DNA from: Bradyrhizobium sp. LTSP885
GTDB lineage: Bacteria; Pseudomonadota; Alphaproteobacteria; Rhizobiales; Xanthobacteraceae
Assembly (NCBI RefSeq): GCF_000938305.1
Contig: NZ_JYMT01000040.1
Coordinates: 175,357 to 239,356, forward strand
DNA: 64,000 nucleotides
Direction of reading: 5' to 3'
The notes beneath the pieces are model-generated. The model had not been told where the DNA came from. It saw only the letters and a program-made list of their open reading frames with translations, and made no database searches. Shown here piece after piece: positions 43,100-51,945 of the stretch (the stretch's first letter is position 1; every line of letters starts with the position of its first letter). The position numbers and the translations under genes are program-made.

Positions 43100-44257
43100 T
43101 TGGCATCAAATCGTGAAGATCCTAAATTGACAGACCAACCCGCAGTTGACGAAGAAGAAGATGTTTCAGGCATTGCACCACGGCCGATCAAGCCATGGGA
43201 CCCTAAACAAATTCGAATAACAACCAAAAATTATACTCTCAGAGAGGTTTTCTCACAACTCGAAGAGGGTGAACTTGACCTCGCCCCAGACTTTCAACGG
43301 AGCTTCGTTTGGCACGCCAAACAGCAAATCCGTCTTATCGAATCCATACTTTTGGGCATTCCGCTTCCAGCGTTCTATTTCAATTTGGATTCATCGGGTG
43401 GGATGCAGGTAGTTGATGGCGTCCAACGGTTGACCACCGTAAAGCGCTTTATGTCTGACGAGTTGAGACTCAGCGAGGATGACCTCGAATACCTACACGA
43501 TTTTGCAGGAGATACTTTTTCAAATCTTGATAGCGCGACGCGCCGTCGTTTTCAAAGTACCCAGATTGTCGCCCATGTGATTGAGCCGCAAACGCCCGAT
43601 GAGGTCAAGTATGACATCTTCAACCGGGTGAACACCGGTGGCAGTCCGCTCAAGGCCCAAGAAATTCGTCATTGCATGAGCAAATCGCGGTCTCGAGATT
43701 TCTTGAGAGAATTAGTTGAGGGCCACAATTTTAATGAAGCAACCCAGTATGCTTTTTGGAATAAGACAAAGACAGAGCGCCGAAATCACCGCATGTCTGA
43801 TCGAGAGTTGGCGTTGCGATTTTGCGCGTTCCGAACCGTCTCAATCGACGAGTACTCTGAGGCTACAAGCCTCGACTCCTTTCTCCTCGAATTCACCAGG
43901 CGGATCGACAGCCCCGCTTCTGACATCAACTTGCGTCGGCTTGCCACACTTTTTGACCGATCAATGATCAACTGCGAAAAAATTCTTGGCGACGCGGCAT
44001 TTAGACGATGGCTTCCAGGACCGGAACGGCGGCGGGGTCCAATTAATAGAGCAGTCTTTGAGTCGCAGGCACTGGCCCTGTCGCGATATCCCTTGGAGCG
44101 GCTGTTGCCGTTCAAGAAGGAAATCTTGGAGAGCTTTCGAGAACTATTCAACGATCCGATATACGACAGCGCAGTCAGATCAGCCACTGGTGACCCTAAA
44201 CGTGTTCAGCTTCGACTTGAAATTCCTCGCGACCTCCTAAGGAAAGTCGTTACATGA
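43100..44257 (+). CDS. DUF262 protein (first gene of a three-gene cassette)
   Basis: 385 residues. The DUF262/ParB-like core is clear: LAPDFQRSFVWHAKQQIRLI, ESILLGIPLPAFYF, then VVDGVQRLTT (D106-G-V-Q-R110; usually DGQQR) and IFNRVNTGGSPLKAQEIRHC. DUF262 domains occur in GmrSD-type nucleases and other defence proteins and are thought to use NTP. The DUF1524 nuclease half of GmrSD is absent. The start is a TTG (43100), as no in-frame ATG precedes the domain; a TTG at 43127 is an alternative. Overlaps the ATPase by four bases. Confidence 0.8.
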   Translation: MASNREDPKLTDQPAVDEEEDVSGIAPRPIKPWDPKQIRITTKNYTLREVFSQLEEGELDLAPDFQRSFVWHAKQQIRLIESILLGIPLPAFYFNLDSSGGMQVVDGVQRLTTVKRFMSDELRLSEDDLEYLHDFAGDTFSNLDSATRRRFQSTQIVAHVIEPQTPDEVKYDIFNRVNTGGSPLKAQEIRHCMSKSRSRDFLRELVEGHNFNEATQYAFWNKTKTERRNHRMSDRELALRFCAFRTVSIDEYSEATSLDSFLLEFTRRIDSPASDINLRRLATLFDRSMINCEKILGDAAFRRWLPGPERRRGPINRAVFESQALALSRYPLERLLPFKKEILESFRELFNDPIYDSAVRSATGDPKRVQLRLEIPRDLLRKVVT

Positions 44258-45339
44258 TCGATTCCGTCAAGATCGAGGGTTTTAAGCGCTTCAAACACCA
44301 AACTTTTGATCTGAAACGCCTTGCGGTTCTTACCGGGTTAAATGGGTCCGGTAAGACTTCCGTAATTCAGGCAATACTATTGGCCCGAGAGGCGCTTCTT
44401 ACGAAAGACGACACAATTTCTCTGAACGGCCCGTTTGGCCTTCAACTGGGCACCTTTGACGATGTCTTGAATAGCGCTTCGAGCGAAAAGTTCTCAATCG
44501 AACTCCGTGAGGTGGACAATCATTTTGGAGCGCGGTTTTCACAGCCCGAGAAGTCGGCAAAGGAGTTCTATGTTCAATCAGCCAAATTTGGCACGCCCTC
44601 TCAGAATTTCGCGATGGCTGGGCGCATGTTTCAATATCTTGGAGCCGAACGCATTGGTCCTCGTTTAACATCACATCTAACGGCCATTCCGCACGAGCAA
44701 CTTAACATCGGACCAATTGGAGAAAACGCAGCTCAACTGATAGAGGCCCTTGGTGCACAGCAAGTTATAGCGGAGCGACAATTTGTACAGCGCGATGCAA
44801 TAACTCTTTTGAAGGCCGAGACCGAAGCGTGGTTATCCGCTCTTACCCGACCCATTCAGATTGACACCGAAACTTATCCCGGAACCCCAATCGTCACCCT
44901 CAAGTATCGCACAGAAGTCGATTGGCTCCGTCCGACAAATATGGGATTTGGAGTAACCTACGCTCTCCCAATCGTGGTCGCTGCTCTAACCGCGGAGCCC
45001 GGCGGCATTCTTGTAATCGAAAATCCGGAAGCTCATCTTGCGCCGTCCGGCCAAACGCAAGTAGGTATCTTTCTAACAAAGATCGCTGCGAGTGGTGTGC
45101 AGGTAATTCTTGAGACACACTCTGACCACGTCTTAAATGGCATAAGACGAGCCATAGGCGAGCTTGGCTTGCTGGACTTCACTGATGCGATAATCCATTT
45201 TTTTGATTTTTCGACGGATGGTCATACGCTTACGTTCACGCCAACGGGAGGAGTATCGCATTGGCCGCCAGGGTTTTTTGATCAGTTTCAGATTGATGTT
45301 GCAGCTCTCACGCGGATACGCAGAAAAGGTGCCTCTTGA
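44254..45339 (+). CDS. AAA/ABC-type ATPase, DUF3696-like (second gene of the cassette)
   Basis: 361 residues. Walker A is G28-L-N-G-S-G-K34-T, Walker B is ILVIENPEAHL (about 252-262) and the switch region is LETHSDHVL (about 286-293), an OLD/RecF-like layout. The N-terminus MIDSVKIEGFKRFKHQTFDL is typical. No TOPRIM domain is present, so it is not a GajA/OLD nuclease. It probably acts as the sensor or motor of the cassette. The start overlaps the DUF262 stop (ATGA), and its stop overlaps the third gene (TTGA). Confidence 0.85.
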   Translation: MIDSVKIEGFKRFKHQTFDLKRLAVLTGLNGSGKTSVIQAILLAREALLTKDDTISLNGPFGLQLGTFDDVLNSASSEKFSIELREVDNHFGARFSQPEKSAKEFYVQSAKFGTPSQNFAMAGRMFQYLGAERIGPRLTSHLTAIPHEQLNIGPIGENAAQLIEALGAQQVIAERQFVQRDAITLLKAETEAWLSALTRPIQIDTETYPGTPIVTLKYRTEVDWLRPTNMGFGVTYALPIVVAALTAEPGGILVIENPEAHLAPSGQTQVGIFLTKIAASGVQVILETHSDHVLNGIRRAIGELGLLDFTDAIIHFFDFSTDGHTLTFTPTGGVSHWPPGFFDQFQIDVAALTRIRRKGAS

Positions 45340-46268
45340 TATTTGCGCTGGACGAGCGCGGGTGGGAAATCGGAACACGAGCCGCGGGAGCCTGGATCGA
45401 GGCATTGGAGGTCATACTCGATCTTGTCGATGACCTATCTGAGCGTGGACACTCGTTGGCCTATACTGAATCCATCTTCTTGAAGCCGATTGCTTCTACC
45501 AAAACATTCTACGACCTTTACGCGCCGGACTCGCCTATCGAAATATCCGCCGAACTCAGGGTTCGAATTGCAGTTATATTTTCACGAGCCGCGAAACTCG
45601 AGGATGTTTTTGCTAGTGGCGAGGACTCTAGCATCGAAATCGAGTCATCTGGACTTGAGCAAGCCGAGACGATTGCGTGGGCTGCCGCCCGATACCTACA
45701 TGATCAATCTCACATCACTCCTTGCATTTCAAACGTAAGCACAGGACTTCATTCTGTTAATTACCAAGGGGAGACCGTGCCGATCTGGATGGTCAATTCT
45801 CCCCGGCAAGTCGAACATTTTTTTCGCTGGTTAATTGTCGCAACAACTCGCGACCCTTCTCAAATGGAGGCACTCTCATCTGAGGCTTTCAGACAGCTTG
45901 CGTTTGTTGGCGGCTCAATTGACGGTATCAAGAAAATGACAGGGTCTTATATTTCGTTGATAGGAAAGATAGTACACGACCTCGCATTCCTATCGGACAA
46001 CGGATCACACATATTTGCCGGTTCATGGCAAGATGCACCCTCACAATTTGTAGCTGGAAACGTCGTTATCTCCGATGAAAACGGCAATACCAAGCAGAAC
46101 CGCATCGCGAAGCGAGAGAGAAAAATTGCCTATGCAGGTGCTGACCTCTTCTTCTGGTGGCACATAAAGATTGAACCACATCAGAACCGTATTCACATTT
46201 GTCCAGACAAGGTCCGTGGCGGCGGCCAAATTGTCGTTGGGATATTCTGCCATCACTTGACTACATGA
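45336..46268 (+). CDS. Unknown third protein of the DUF262-ATPase cassette
   Basis: 310 residues from a TTG that overlaps the ATPase stop. There is no membrane segment or signal. Notable parts are ALDERGWEIGTRAAGAWIEA at the start, IWMVNSPRQVEHFFRWLIVA in the middle and a C-terminal FFWWHIKIEPHQNRIHICPD rich in His and aromatic residues. No nuclease, NADase or protease motif is firmly visible. Coupled translation says it works with the two upstream proteins, and it is the likeliest effector by elimination, which is inference only. Confidence 0.75.
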   Translation: MIFALDERGWEIGTRAAGAWIEALEVILDLVDDLSERGHSLAYTESIFLKPIASTKTFYDLYAPDSPIEISAELRVRIAVIFSRAAKLEDVFASGEDSSIEIESSGLEQAETIAWAAARYLHDQSHITPCISNVSTGLHSVNYQGETVPIWMVNSPRQVEHFFRWLIVATTRDPSQMEALSSEAFRQLAFVGGSIDGIKKMTGSYISLIGKIVHDLAFLSDNGSHIFAGSWQDAPSQFVAGNVVISDENGNTKQNRIAKRERKIAYAGADLFFWWHIKIEPHQNRIHICPDKVRGGGQIVVGIFCHHLTT

Positions 46269-46365
46269 ACGGCAATATTGTGTGGCAGCCAGCCAACGTC
46301 ACTTGATCGTCCAAAGACCCTTGTAACTTTATAGCAGGGTTTCCGCTTGGCGGCGGCTTGCTCAC

Positions 46366-47028
46366 TCAACCGAAACGCCCTTGTTGCCGGTCATGCATCC
46401 TCTGGCGCGTCGCCATTCGCATGCGGCATGACGTGACGACTTGCACGCGCTCAGAAAGATCGGCAACGACGAGAGCCCGGTCAAACCCATCATGATGTGC
46501 TCGGATACCCGCGCCTGCGTCGGCTGGCACCGTAACGAGACTCACTTCAAGCAGCTCCCAACGCGTCGCGGTGAAAGTTAGATCGTCGTCGTCCCATCGC
46601 ATCGAATTGGGGTTGACGACTTCCCCTTGCGCGTCCGCAATCTCCCACGCCTCCACACGATAGCCAGCCGAGATGCCAGCGATCTCGCCGCGAGAAACCA
46701 TGCCCTCGGCTTTGCGGCCCTCGGCGGTCTGATTGAATGCCAACTTACCCATAAAGGCGTTGCCTCTGAACCATGTGGCCGTGACGCGCCCGAGCGCATG
46801 GGCAATTGAAGCTTGCTGATGAGAATCCAAAACTGGACATGATCCGGACCAGACGCGGTTTGTGTCGACAGCGCTTTCGTGAATTCGTAGTACCTCGGTG
46901 CCATAAAACCGCTGCACTGGCGAACCCGTTGATATCACGGCCTCGACCGTGTGGGATGTCGCGTCGTAACTGAAAGGCGCGAGATCGACAACGCGGGTCG
47001 ATGTTATTCCCGCAAGGTCTCTGGTCAT
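46366..47028 (-). CDS. HK97-type prohead protease-like protein
   Basis: 220 residues. VLDSHQQASIAHALGRVTAT supplies the catalytic His, and GEIAGISAGYRVEAWEI the catalytic Ser, as in S78-type head maturation proteases; RWELLEVSLVTVPADAGAGI is the family's ending. In phages it trims the capsid scaffold. No capsid gene lies nearby, so its role here is unclear. The start at 47028 is four bases after the stop of the next upstream gene, so the two form an operon. Confidence 0.75.
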   Translation of the reverse strand: MTRDLAGITSTRVVDLAPFSYDATSHTVEAVISTGSPVQRFYGTEVLRIHESAVDTNRVWSGSCPVLDSHQQASIAHALGRVTATWFRGNAFMGKLAFNQTAEGRKAEGMVSRGEIAGISAGYRVEAWEIADAQGEVVNPNSMRWDDDDLTFTATRWELLEVSLVTVPADAGAGIRAHHDGFDRALVVADLSERVQVVTSCRMRMATRQRMHDRQQGRFG

Positions 47029-47032
47029 CGCT

Positions 47033-47983
47033 CTATCCCTCTCGCGCGATCTGCACGGTATACGGCTTGCCGACTTTTGCGGGTTGGAACGCACTGTGCA
47101 CAACAGGATCGGTTGCTTGCCGTGTAGATTTTTCCGCAATGTTCGGACCGACTTCGTTATCGATGTCGTTTAACCAACCGGCCTGCGGGGCATAGCCGCC
47201 GCCTTGGCCACGATGAGTTTTGCGAAGAGGATCATTCATCAATGCGCACAGTTTGAGGCGCAGCGCGCGAGCGGCAGTTTCGGTAGGCAATTCGACATCA
47301 CACCATTTGCCGCACTGGCGTTGCATGCCGTGATGATCGATCCATCTGATCGCGTGCAGGGTGAAGAGCGACGTTAGGGGCGGTGTTAATTCGGCCTCGA
47401 CCGACTCGGCCACTTCGGGCGCGCGTGGAATCGCTACGTGACCGGCCAGAATACCTGCAACACTGGCGCGCAGGTTGCCGGACTGGACCGTTGCGGCCAT
47501 TTCAACTTCGCTCGCGACATTGCGCAAATACGCCGCGATTTGGCCGCACTCGAAATTGGCATGACCAACCTCGGCAGTGCTGGCAGCGAAATCGCGCGTC
47601 AGAGCGAGCCAAGGGGCGAGTTGCTGTTCGATGGCATCGGTTTGTGCCGCCAGCCGTTCCGATGCGACCTTGCGGGCGGCCGAGTGGCGTTCGATTTCAA
47701 GTTTGCCCTCAGTCTCGGCGACCGAACCGGCGAGCGAGGTGATGGCGACGTCGAAGCCTGCAAGCGCACTGCCTGCGGATTCGACTCTCATCTGCGCCGC
47801 CTGCGCGGCCTTGCTGTCATCGAGGTCGCCGGTCAAGAGCAGCGTCTGCCTCGCCTCAAGCGCGGCAGTAAGCGCGCTCTGAGCTGCTACGCGCTTGCCT
47901 TCGAGAAGGGCCGCACGCGACGTGAGTGCCGAAAGTTCGGCCTCTAGTTTTTGCATTGGGGTTTTCCGGTTGAAAAATGCCAT
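47033..47983 (-). CDS. Coiled-coil protein of the prohead-protease operon, unknown function
   Basis: 316 residues. The first 150 are an Ala-rich coiled coil (MQKLEAELSALTSRAALLEG onward); the rest is globular, with IRWIDHHGMQRQCGKWCDVE near residue 215. I do not recognise a capsid or portal signature. Its tight link to the protease-like gene suggests a phage-derived packaging or scaffold-like role, but that is inference. Confidence 0.7.
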   Translation of the reverse strand: MAFFNRKTPMQKLEAELSALTSRAALLEGKRVAAQSALTAALEARQTLLLTGDLDDSKAAQAAQMRVESAGSALAGFDVAITSLAGSVAETEGKLEIERHSAARKVASERLAAQTDAIEQQLAPWLALTRDFAASTAEVGHANFECGQIAAYLRNVASEVEMAATVQSGNLRASVAGILAGHVAIPRAPEVAESVEAELTPPLTSLFTLHAIRWIDHHGMQRQCGKWCDVELPTETAARALRLKLCALMNDPLRKTHRGQGGGYAPQAGWLNDIDNEVGPNIAEKSTRQATDPVVHSAFQPAKVGKPYTVQIAREG

Positions 47984-48021
47984 GCGCAGACGCTACGCGC
48001 CTGAGCGCGGAGGGATAGCCC

Positions 48022-48498
48022 TCAGCCTGCGGTCACGGCAGCAACAGGTCCAGATAACGGACCGTTTTGCATCGATACCTGCATTTCGGCATTTTTCTTG
48101 GCGCGGGTTTCGGCGGCGAGGCGTGCTGGCAAACCTTGATGCCGTTCTATCCAATCTAAAAGCCGTCGCAGGTCGAATAGCCAAACCCCAGCTTGCAGGA
48201 TACCGAGCGGTTGGCCTACGGCTGCGGAGTCGACGGCGCGTCGCCTGACGGTATCAGTCGAGCAGCCCGAGATGAAAGCGGCAACGTCGCTGCCGAACGC
48301 CGTGCCATCACGATGGGCATCCACCCAATCGCGCACAGGCTTATGCTGTTGCAAAGCTCCGGCCAGCTCAATCAGCTTGTTCGCAACCTCACGGTCATCC
48401 ATGGCGTCACCGATTAGCAATCGCGGCCATGTTTGCTCACCCCGCCTTTGAAGCACCGCGATGATTGCGTTCTGCGTTGGTGAGAGACCTTTGCTCAT
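48022..48498 (-). CDS. Hypothetical DNA-associated island protein
   Basis: 158 residues (MSKGLSPTQNAIIAVLQRRG, then GDAMDDREVANKLIELAGAL; VWLFDLRRLLDWIERHQGLP). Helical, with a possible winged-helix-like start, and a Lys/Ala tail. It may be a small packaging or regulatory protein. The ATG at 48498 starts the coherent part; the longer frame to 48576 is not supported. It is 38 bases before the coiled-coil gene on one strand. Confidence 0.55.
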   Translation of the reverse strand: MSKGLSPTQNAIIAVLQRRGEQTWPRLLIGDAMDDREVANKLIELAGALQQHKPVRDWVDAHRDGTAFGSDVAAFISGCSTDTVRRRAVDSAAVGQPLGILQAGVWLFDLRRLLDWIERHQGLPARLAAETRAKKNAEMQVSMQNGPLSGPVAAVTAG

Positions 48499-49215
48499 CT
48501 CGAATATAGTGGCTAACAACGCCATAAGCGAGAATGAGCCTGCCGTTACGGGCTGACATGTTTGGCTCAATACCATCGGTTGGCCCGGACCGACACCAAC
48601 CCCGGCTGTGCATTTTGGTCTGGCTGGCCCAGAGCCGCGCGCTGGCGCACCGCGTTCGGGGTGGTCGCCGGGGGAGGACCCGAGCGAATGAACAGGGCGA
48701 CCCCATCAACGCCGCCCGAGGCTGGCACCGCCTCCGGTGCCGCTTTTCGTGTTGGGCTCTCCCCAAGTGCCCGTCCTCGCATCCACTGCATCAGTGAGCC
48801 GCGCTGCACGTTGGCTGGCACGTTGGCTATGAAGAATCTGAAGCCAATGCCCGCGATCACCTCATCCTCAGTATTGTCATCATCAGAATTATCGTTTGTT
48901 TTCAACGAAGCGCTGCGGCGCGGCGGCGAAGCAGAACGAGTGTGACTGTCGGGCTTGTTCACTGAATCAAGCGGACAGTCACCGGGGCGTCATGCACAGC
49001 GCTGCGTAAGGTCACCGGGGCATCATGCGCAGCGCTGCGTAAGGTCAACGGTTTGATCTCTTGTAAAGACGCAAAGGCGGCTCGGCCCCTGCAAACCGAT
49101 TCCGTTACCAGATTTGTTAGTAGAAATGTAATAGTGTAAAAGTAAGAGAGGGTTAGATGCCTCTCCATCCCCCTTCTCACATAAATGGTATCGGAAGTCG
49201 TTGTCGCAGGTTCGG
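48499..49215. other. Gene-poor stretch in the right part of the island
   Basis: About 700 bases without a convincing gene. It contains a 33-bp tandem repeat (48978-49051). A frame on the minus strand at 48567-48962 exists but has no ribosome site and low-complexity content. Confidence 0.4.
48978..49051. repeat. 33-bp tandem repeat, two copies plus eight bases
   Basis: Two 33-base units (48978-49010 and 49011-49043) beginning GTCACCGGGGC and ending GCTGCGTAAG differ at two positions, followed by a partial third unit. They lie 165 bases downstream of the replication gene. They might be origin iterons or simple slippage products. Confidence 0.7.
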
Positions 49216-51375
49216 CTAGTCGAGTGCGCCAAGGTTCACTCCCGTAGCGAGACTGTACTTCTTGATCTGGACGGTTTTTCCACCACGCTCAGCTTCTTCT
49301 TCCTCTAACGTGAGCAGGCCCAGAATGTGCAGCGCCTGCAATGTACGATCCATAGTCGCACGCGGCTTCTGCAACCGCCGTCGTACGTCGATGACCTTAG
49401 CCTCAGGATGGTTAGCTACGTCACGGAGCACGGCAAGCCTGATCTGCGGCATGGAATCCCGTGCGCACCTGATCACCAGAAGCAACGCGTCGTCTTTCGT
49501 CATGCCGATGGCAATCGCACCACGCATGATCTGGCACAATTGCTTGGCAAAGCGCGTCGGCATTTCCGGTGCGTGAGAATCGATCACGTCGCCCCTGTAG
49601 TCACTCTCGACTCCGGTGCGCGCCAACGTCACGATATTTGCCGCCTCGACGATGATGTTTTCGTCACAGTCAGTGAGCATGTAGACGTTGGTCGGATCGA
49701 CGGCGTTGATAACGCCAGCCACAGCCTTCGCCATCTCCTCACGCATCGCAGCCTCCACGCCGGTGTTCTGCATGGCACGGCGACCTCCGGTAACACGGCC
49801 TAGATTTGAGTCGGATCGTACGAGCACGAACCTGTCGCCCATCGTCGAGATCACGCTATGCGCCTGATCCCATGCCGTCGTGCAGGCCCCCACCACGACA
49901 ATACGCCCGACCCACGTCAGGGTCTTGCCGCCGTCGGTGCCGACGTTACGGGTCCAACTGCCATCGTGAACTTCTCGAAGCGCAGCGAGGGTCGCACCCC
50001 TGACGTTGCGGTCCATGCTCAAAATGCTCGTAACATCCTTGATTGCCAGAATGCCCCTGTCACCAATCTTGCGCAGCAAGCCGCCCGTCGCATCCTTAGC
50101 CTTCTGCTTTGCGGGTGAAGCTGACAGCAGTGCAGCATCAGACGTGATGGTCGAGACAACATGTGCGCCGAGCATACTGAGTGCCTGCACCGTTTCGGTT
50201 TTCGCGTTGCCGGGGCCAGATATGATCAGCAGCCACGCGGGATCACCTTTCATCCTCTCAGCAGCGACGGTCGCCAGCATGGCGTCCAGTGTCGCGACCT
50301 CATAATCCTTGCCGAGCCAGCGAACAAAAACCTCATGTACTTCCGCGAGATTGCGCGGTTCGACTACAGGAGGCGGCTGCGGCGCAACCAGCTCCTCAGC
50401 ACCATCCACCAGTCGGGGAATATCATGACGCCGCTCGGCCCACCTGACGTCATGCGGGCCTGTGGACGAATCCATCAAGCCGTACAAAAAGTTTACAGCA
50501 GCGCCCGCTGACATTCCTGAGCGAACCAGCTTTGCTGCGAGGTCCCGCAGACTGTCGTGGAGATCGCGACCAGCATGAATATTGTCGGTGAGAAAGCCCC
50601 AATCAGCGCCACCGTCAGGCGCTCCGTTGCTAAAGGTATTGTCATCCTCGGGACTGGCCTTAGCTTTCGGTCTGCTTTTTGCCCGCGTATAACCGTGCTC
50701 GCGAACAAGCAGCTCAGCGGCGTCATCGACGAGCTGCTGCGCCTGCACGTCGTTGAGCGCGGGCAATTCTTCACGCCGGATCGCGCCGGGCTCACCACCG
50801 AACCAAACGTAGGGCTGCTTAGTGTCGGGGTGAATACCGAACGCGACGACCTGCTGACCGTCGGCAAGCAGCTCTATTTTCTGATCAACGCTCTTATCGG
50901 GCGCGATCAAGTTCACCGTGATCTTCTTGTACGGGGTAGCCGTGCGAAACGGGATGGCGCGCTTGGGCTTGTTGCCAAACCTCACCAGCACGACACCGGC
51001 ATCTTCGAAGTGGTCGCGAACGAGTTGTTCCACGGCTTCGGCGGCCTCAGGGTTCTTGATGTCAATGTCGAGCGTCGGCAGGTAGCGGGTCAACATGCCG
51101 GTACCGGTCGCGCCGGGATACATGTTGGCCCAGATGTCGAGTTCGCCGTCGTTGGTCTCGGTCTTGGTCTGCCACTTATCGATTGCAGGCTTCTTCCCCA
51201 TCACTGGAATAGGCATGAAGCCAGCAGCACAGAGCCGCTTGCGGGTCTCTGTGTAAGGGTTGGCAGATTGATTGGCGGTTGAGGCTGTGTTACCAATCCC
51301 GTCATCGCGACCTGCGATTTCGGAATCTGCCCCGTCCAGCGTGCCACCGCTGGCGGGGTTTTTGATTTCGATCAT
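49216..51375 (-). CDS. Primase-polymerase/ATPase replication protein of the island
   Basis: 719 residues. The N-terminal 230 form a bifunctional primase-polymerase-like domain (GFMPIPVMGKKPAIDKWQTK, then LPTLDIDIKNPEA with the D-x-D pair). A central ATPase carries Walker A SGPGNAKTET near residue 390 and IVVVGACTTAWDQ further on. The C-terminus has a helical winged-helix-like region (VRRRLQKPRATMDRTLQALH). It is comparable in plan to P4-type alpha proteins and would start element replication. It overlaps the AlpA-like gene by four bases. Confidence 0.83.
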   Translation of the reverse strand: MIEIKNPASGGTLDGADSEIAGRDDGIGNTASTANQSANPYTETRKRLCAAGFMPIPVMGKKPAIDKWQTKTETNDGELDIWANMYPGATGTGMLTRYLPTLDIDIKNPEAAEAVEQLVRDHFEDAGVVLVRFGNKPKRAIPFRTATPYKKITVNLIAPDKSVDQKIELLADGQQVVAFGIHPDTKQPYVWFGGEPGAIRREELPALNDVQAQQLVDDAAELLVREHGYTRAKSRPKAKASPEDDNTFSNGAPDGGADWGFLTDNIHAGRDLHDSLRDLAAKLVRSGMSAGAAVNFLYGLMDSSTGPHDVRWAERRHDIPRLVDGAEELVAPQPPPVVEPRNLAEVHEVFVRWLGKDYEVATLDAMLATVAAERMKGDPAWLLIISGPGNAKTETVQALSMLGAHVVSTITSDAALLSASPAKQKAKDATGGLLRKIGDRGILAIKDVTSILSMDRNVRGATLAALREVHDGSWTRNVGTDGGKTLTWVGRIVVVGACTTAWDQAHSVISTMGDRFVLVRSDSNLGRVTGGRRAMQNTGVEAAMREEMAKAVAGVINAVDPTNVYMLTDCDENIIVEAANIVTLARTGVESDYRGDVIDSHAPEMPTRFAKQLCQIMRGAIAIGMTKDDALLLVIRCARDSMPQIRLAVLRDVANHPEAKVIDVRRRLQKPRATMDRTLQALHILGLLTLEEEEAERGGKTVQIKKYSLATGVNLGALD

Positions 51376-51608
51376 GGCTGAGCACGACGCTCTTTGCCAC
51401 GCCTCCGATTGGGATTGAACTCGTCAACCGTGTTCTGCCACTCGGCGACTTGGTCCTCGAACCAAATTCTTCGATTAGCGGAAATATAAGTTGCCTTTGG
51501 AAATTTTCCGGTGCGTTCCATCCTCCAAAGAGTCGAACGCGAAACAGGGACAATGTCCAAAACCTGTTCTTCACGCAGCATTTTTCGTGGTGATCCGCTT
51601 GCGGTCAT
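51372..51608 (-). CDS. AlpA-like helix-turn-helix protein (excisionase/activator)
   Basis: 78 residues: MLREEQVLDIVPVSRSTLWR, then ERTGKFPKATYISANRRIWF and EDQVAEWQ, the AlpA/MerR-like winged-helix pattern. AlpA proteins activate integrase or act in excision in P4-like satellites. GGAGG lies eight bases before the ATG. Its stop overlaps the replication gene start (ATGA), so both are made together. It is the outermost gene on the right side of the island. Confidence 0.85.
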   Translation of the reverse strand: MTASGSPRKMLREEQVLDIVPVSRSTLWRMERTGKFPKATYISANRRIWFEDQVAEWQNTVDEFNPNRRRGKERRAQP

Positions 51609-51933
51609 CGCAATGCCTCCGTTGGCTTCTGTTGCTGAAATTGCAAATGAAGCCGTCGTGCACCGATGTTATGTGCAGGCGGGGCGGTCCAAGTCCGATG
51701 CTGGTTTCTGTCTCCCCAGATCGTTGCTGCTACGGAAAATGACACAGACTCATCGTAGCCGCGCCAGAAACCCTGTCCCAACTTTGCGGCATACGCAAGC
51801 GGCCTATCGGTGTTCCGTCCGCCCCTCGGTATGTTTCAGCTAGTCCCGCCTAACCACCCACTCTGAAACTAGGGCCAATTGGGGCCCGGAGGTTGGAAGC
51901 CTACGAAAACACCGGGAAAAGTGCCCTTGACGC
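51609..51933. other. Right terminal noncoding part of the island
   Basis: 325 bases with no supportable gene. A TTTCAG/CTGAAA inverted pair lies near 51835-51873, and a promoter for the AlpA-replication operon is expected near 51609-51680. Nothing else was recognised. Confidence 0.4.
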
Positions 51934-51945
51934 GAAGTCGTGTGG
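51934..51945. repeat. Putative attR core, GAAGTCGTGTGG
   Basis: Identical to 32775-32786. It marks the change from island DNA to the dispersed repeat that continues to about 52235. Confidence 0.65.

Larger units (their letters stand above)
32775..51945. mobile_element. Integrated phage-satellite-like element carrying defence genes (about 19.2 kb)
   Basis: Bounded by 12-bp direct repeats. It runs from a tyrosine integrase at the left to a primase/ATPase replication protein and an AlpA-like protein at the right, with a prohead-protease-like gene and its neighbour. Capsid, tail, terminase and lysis genes are absent, so it is not a complete prophage. Between 34.7 and 46.3 kb it carries nuclease, methyltransferase, HEPN and ATPase genes, several visibly richer in A/T than the chromosome. 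No tRNA gene was found at either end. Confidence 0.72.

Noticed and set aside
43100..44257. GmrSD-type IV restriction enzyme
   Set aside because: The DUF1524 nuclease half is absent from this protein and its neighbours.
44254..45339. Gabija GajA or OLD-family nuclease
   Set aside because: The sequence ends after the ATPase core and has no TOPRIM acidic motifs.
48567..48962. 131-codon minus-strand frame in the island
   Set aside because: GTG start without a ribosome site, low-complexity content and a competing frame on the other strand.
48978..49051. Possible CRISPR array
   Set aside because: The repeats are directly joined with no spacers and only two full units exist.
51511..51843. 110-codon plus-strand frame near the right end of the island
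   Set aside because: It overlaps the AlpA-like gene in the opposite direction and has no motif or ribosome site.
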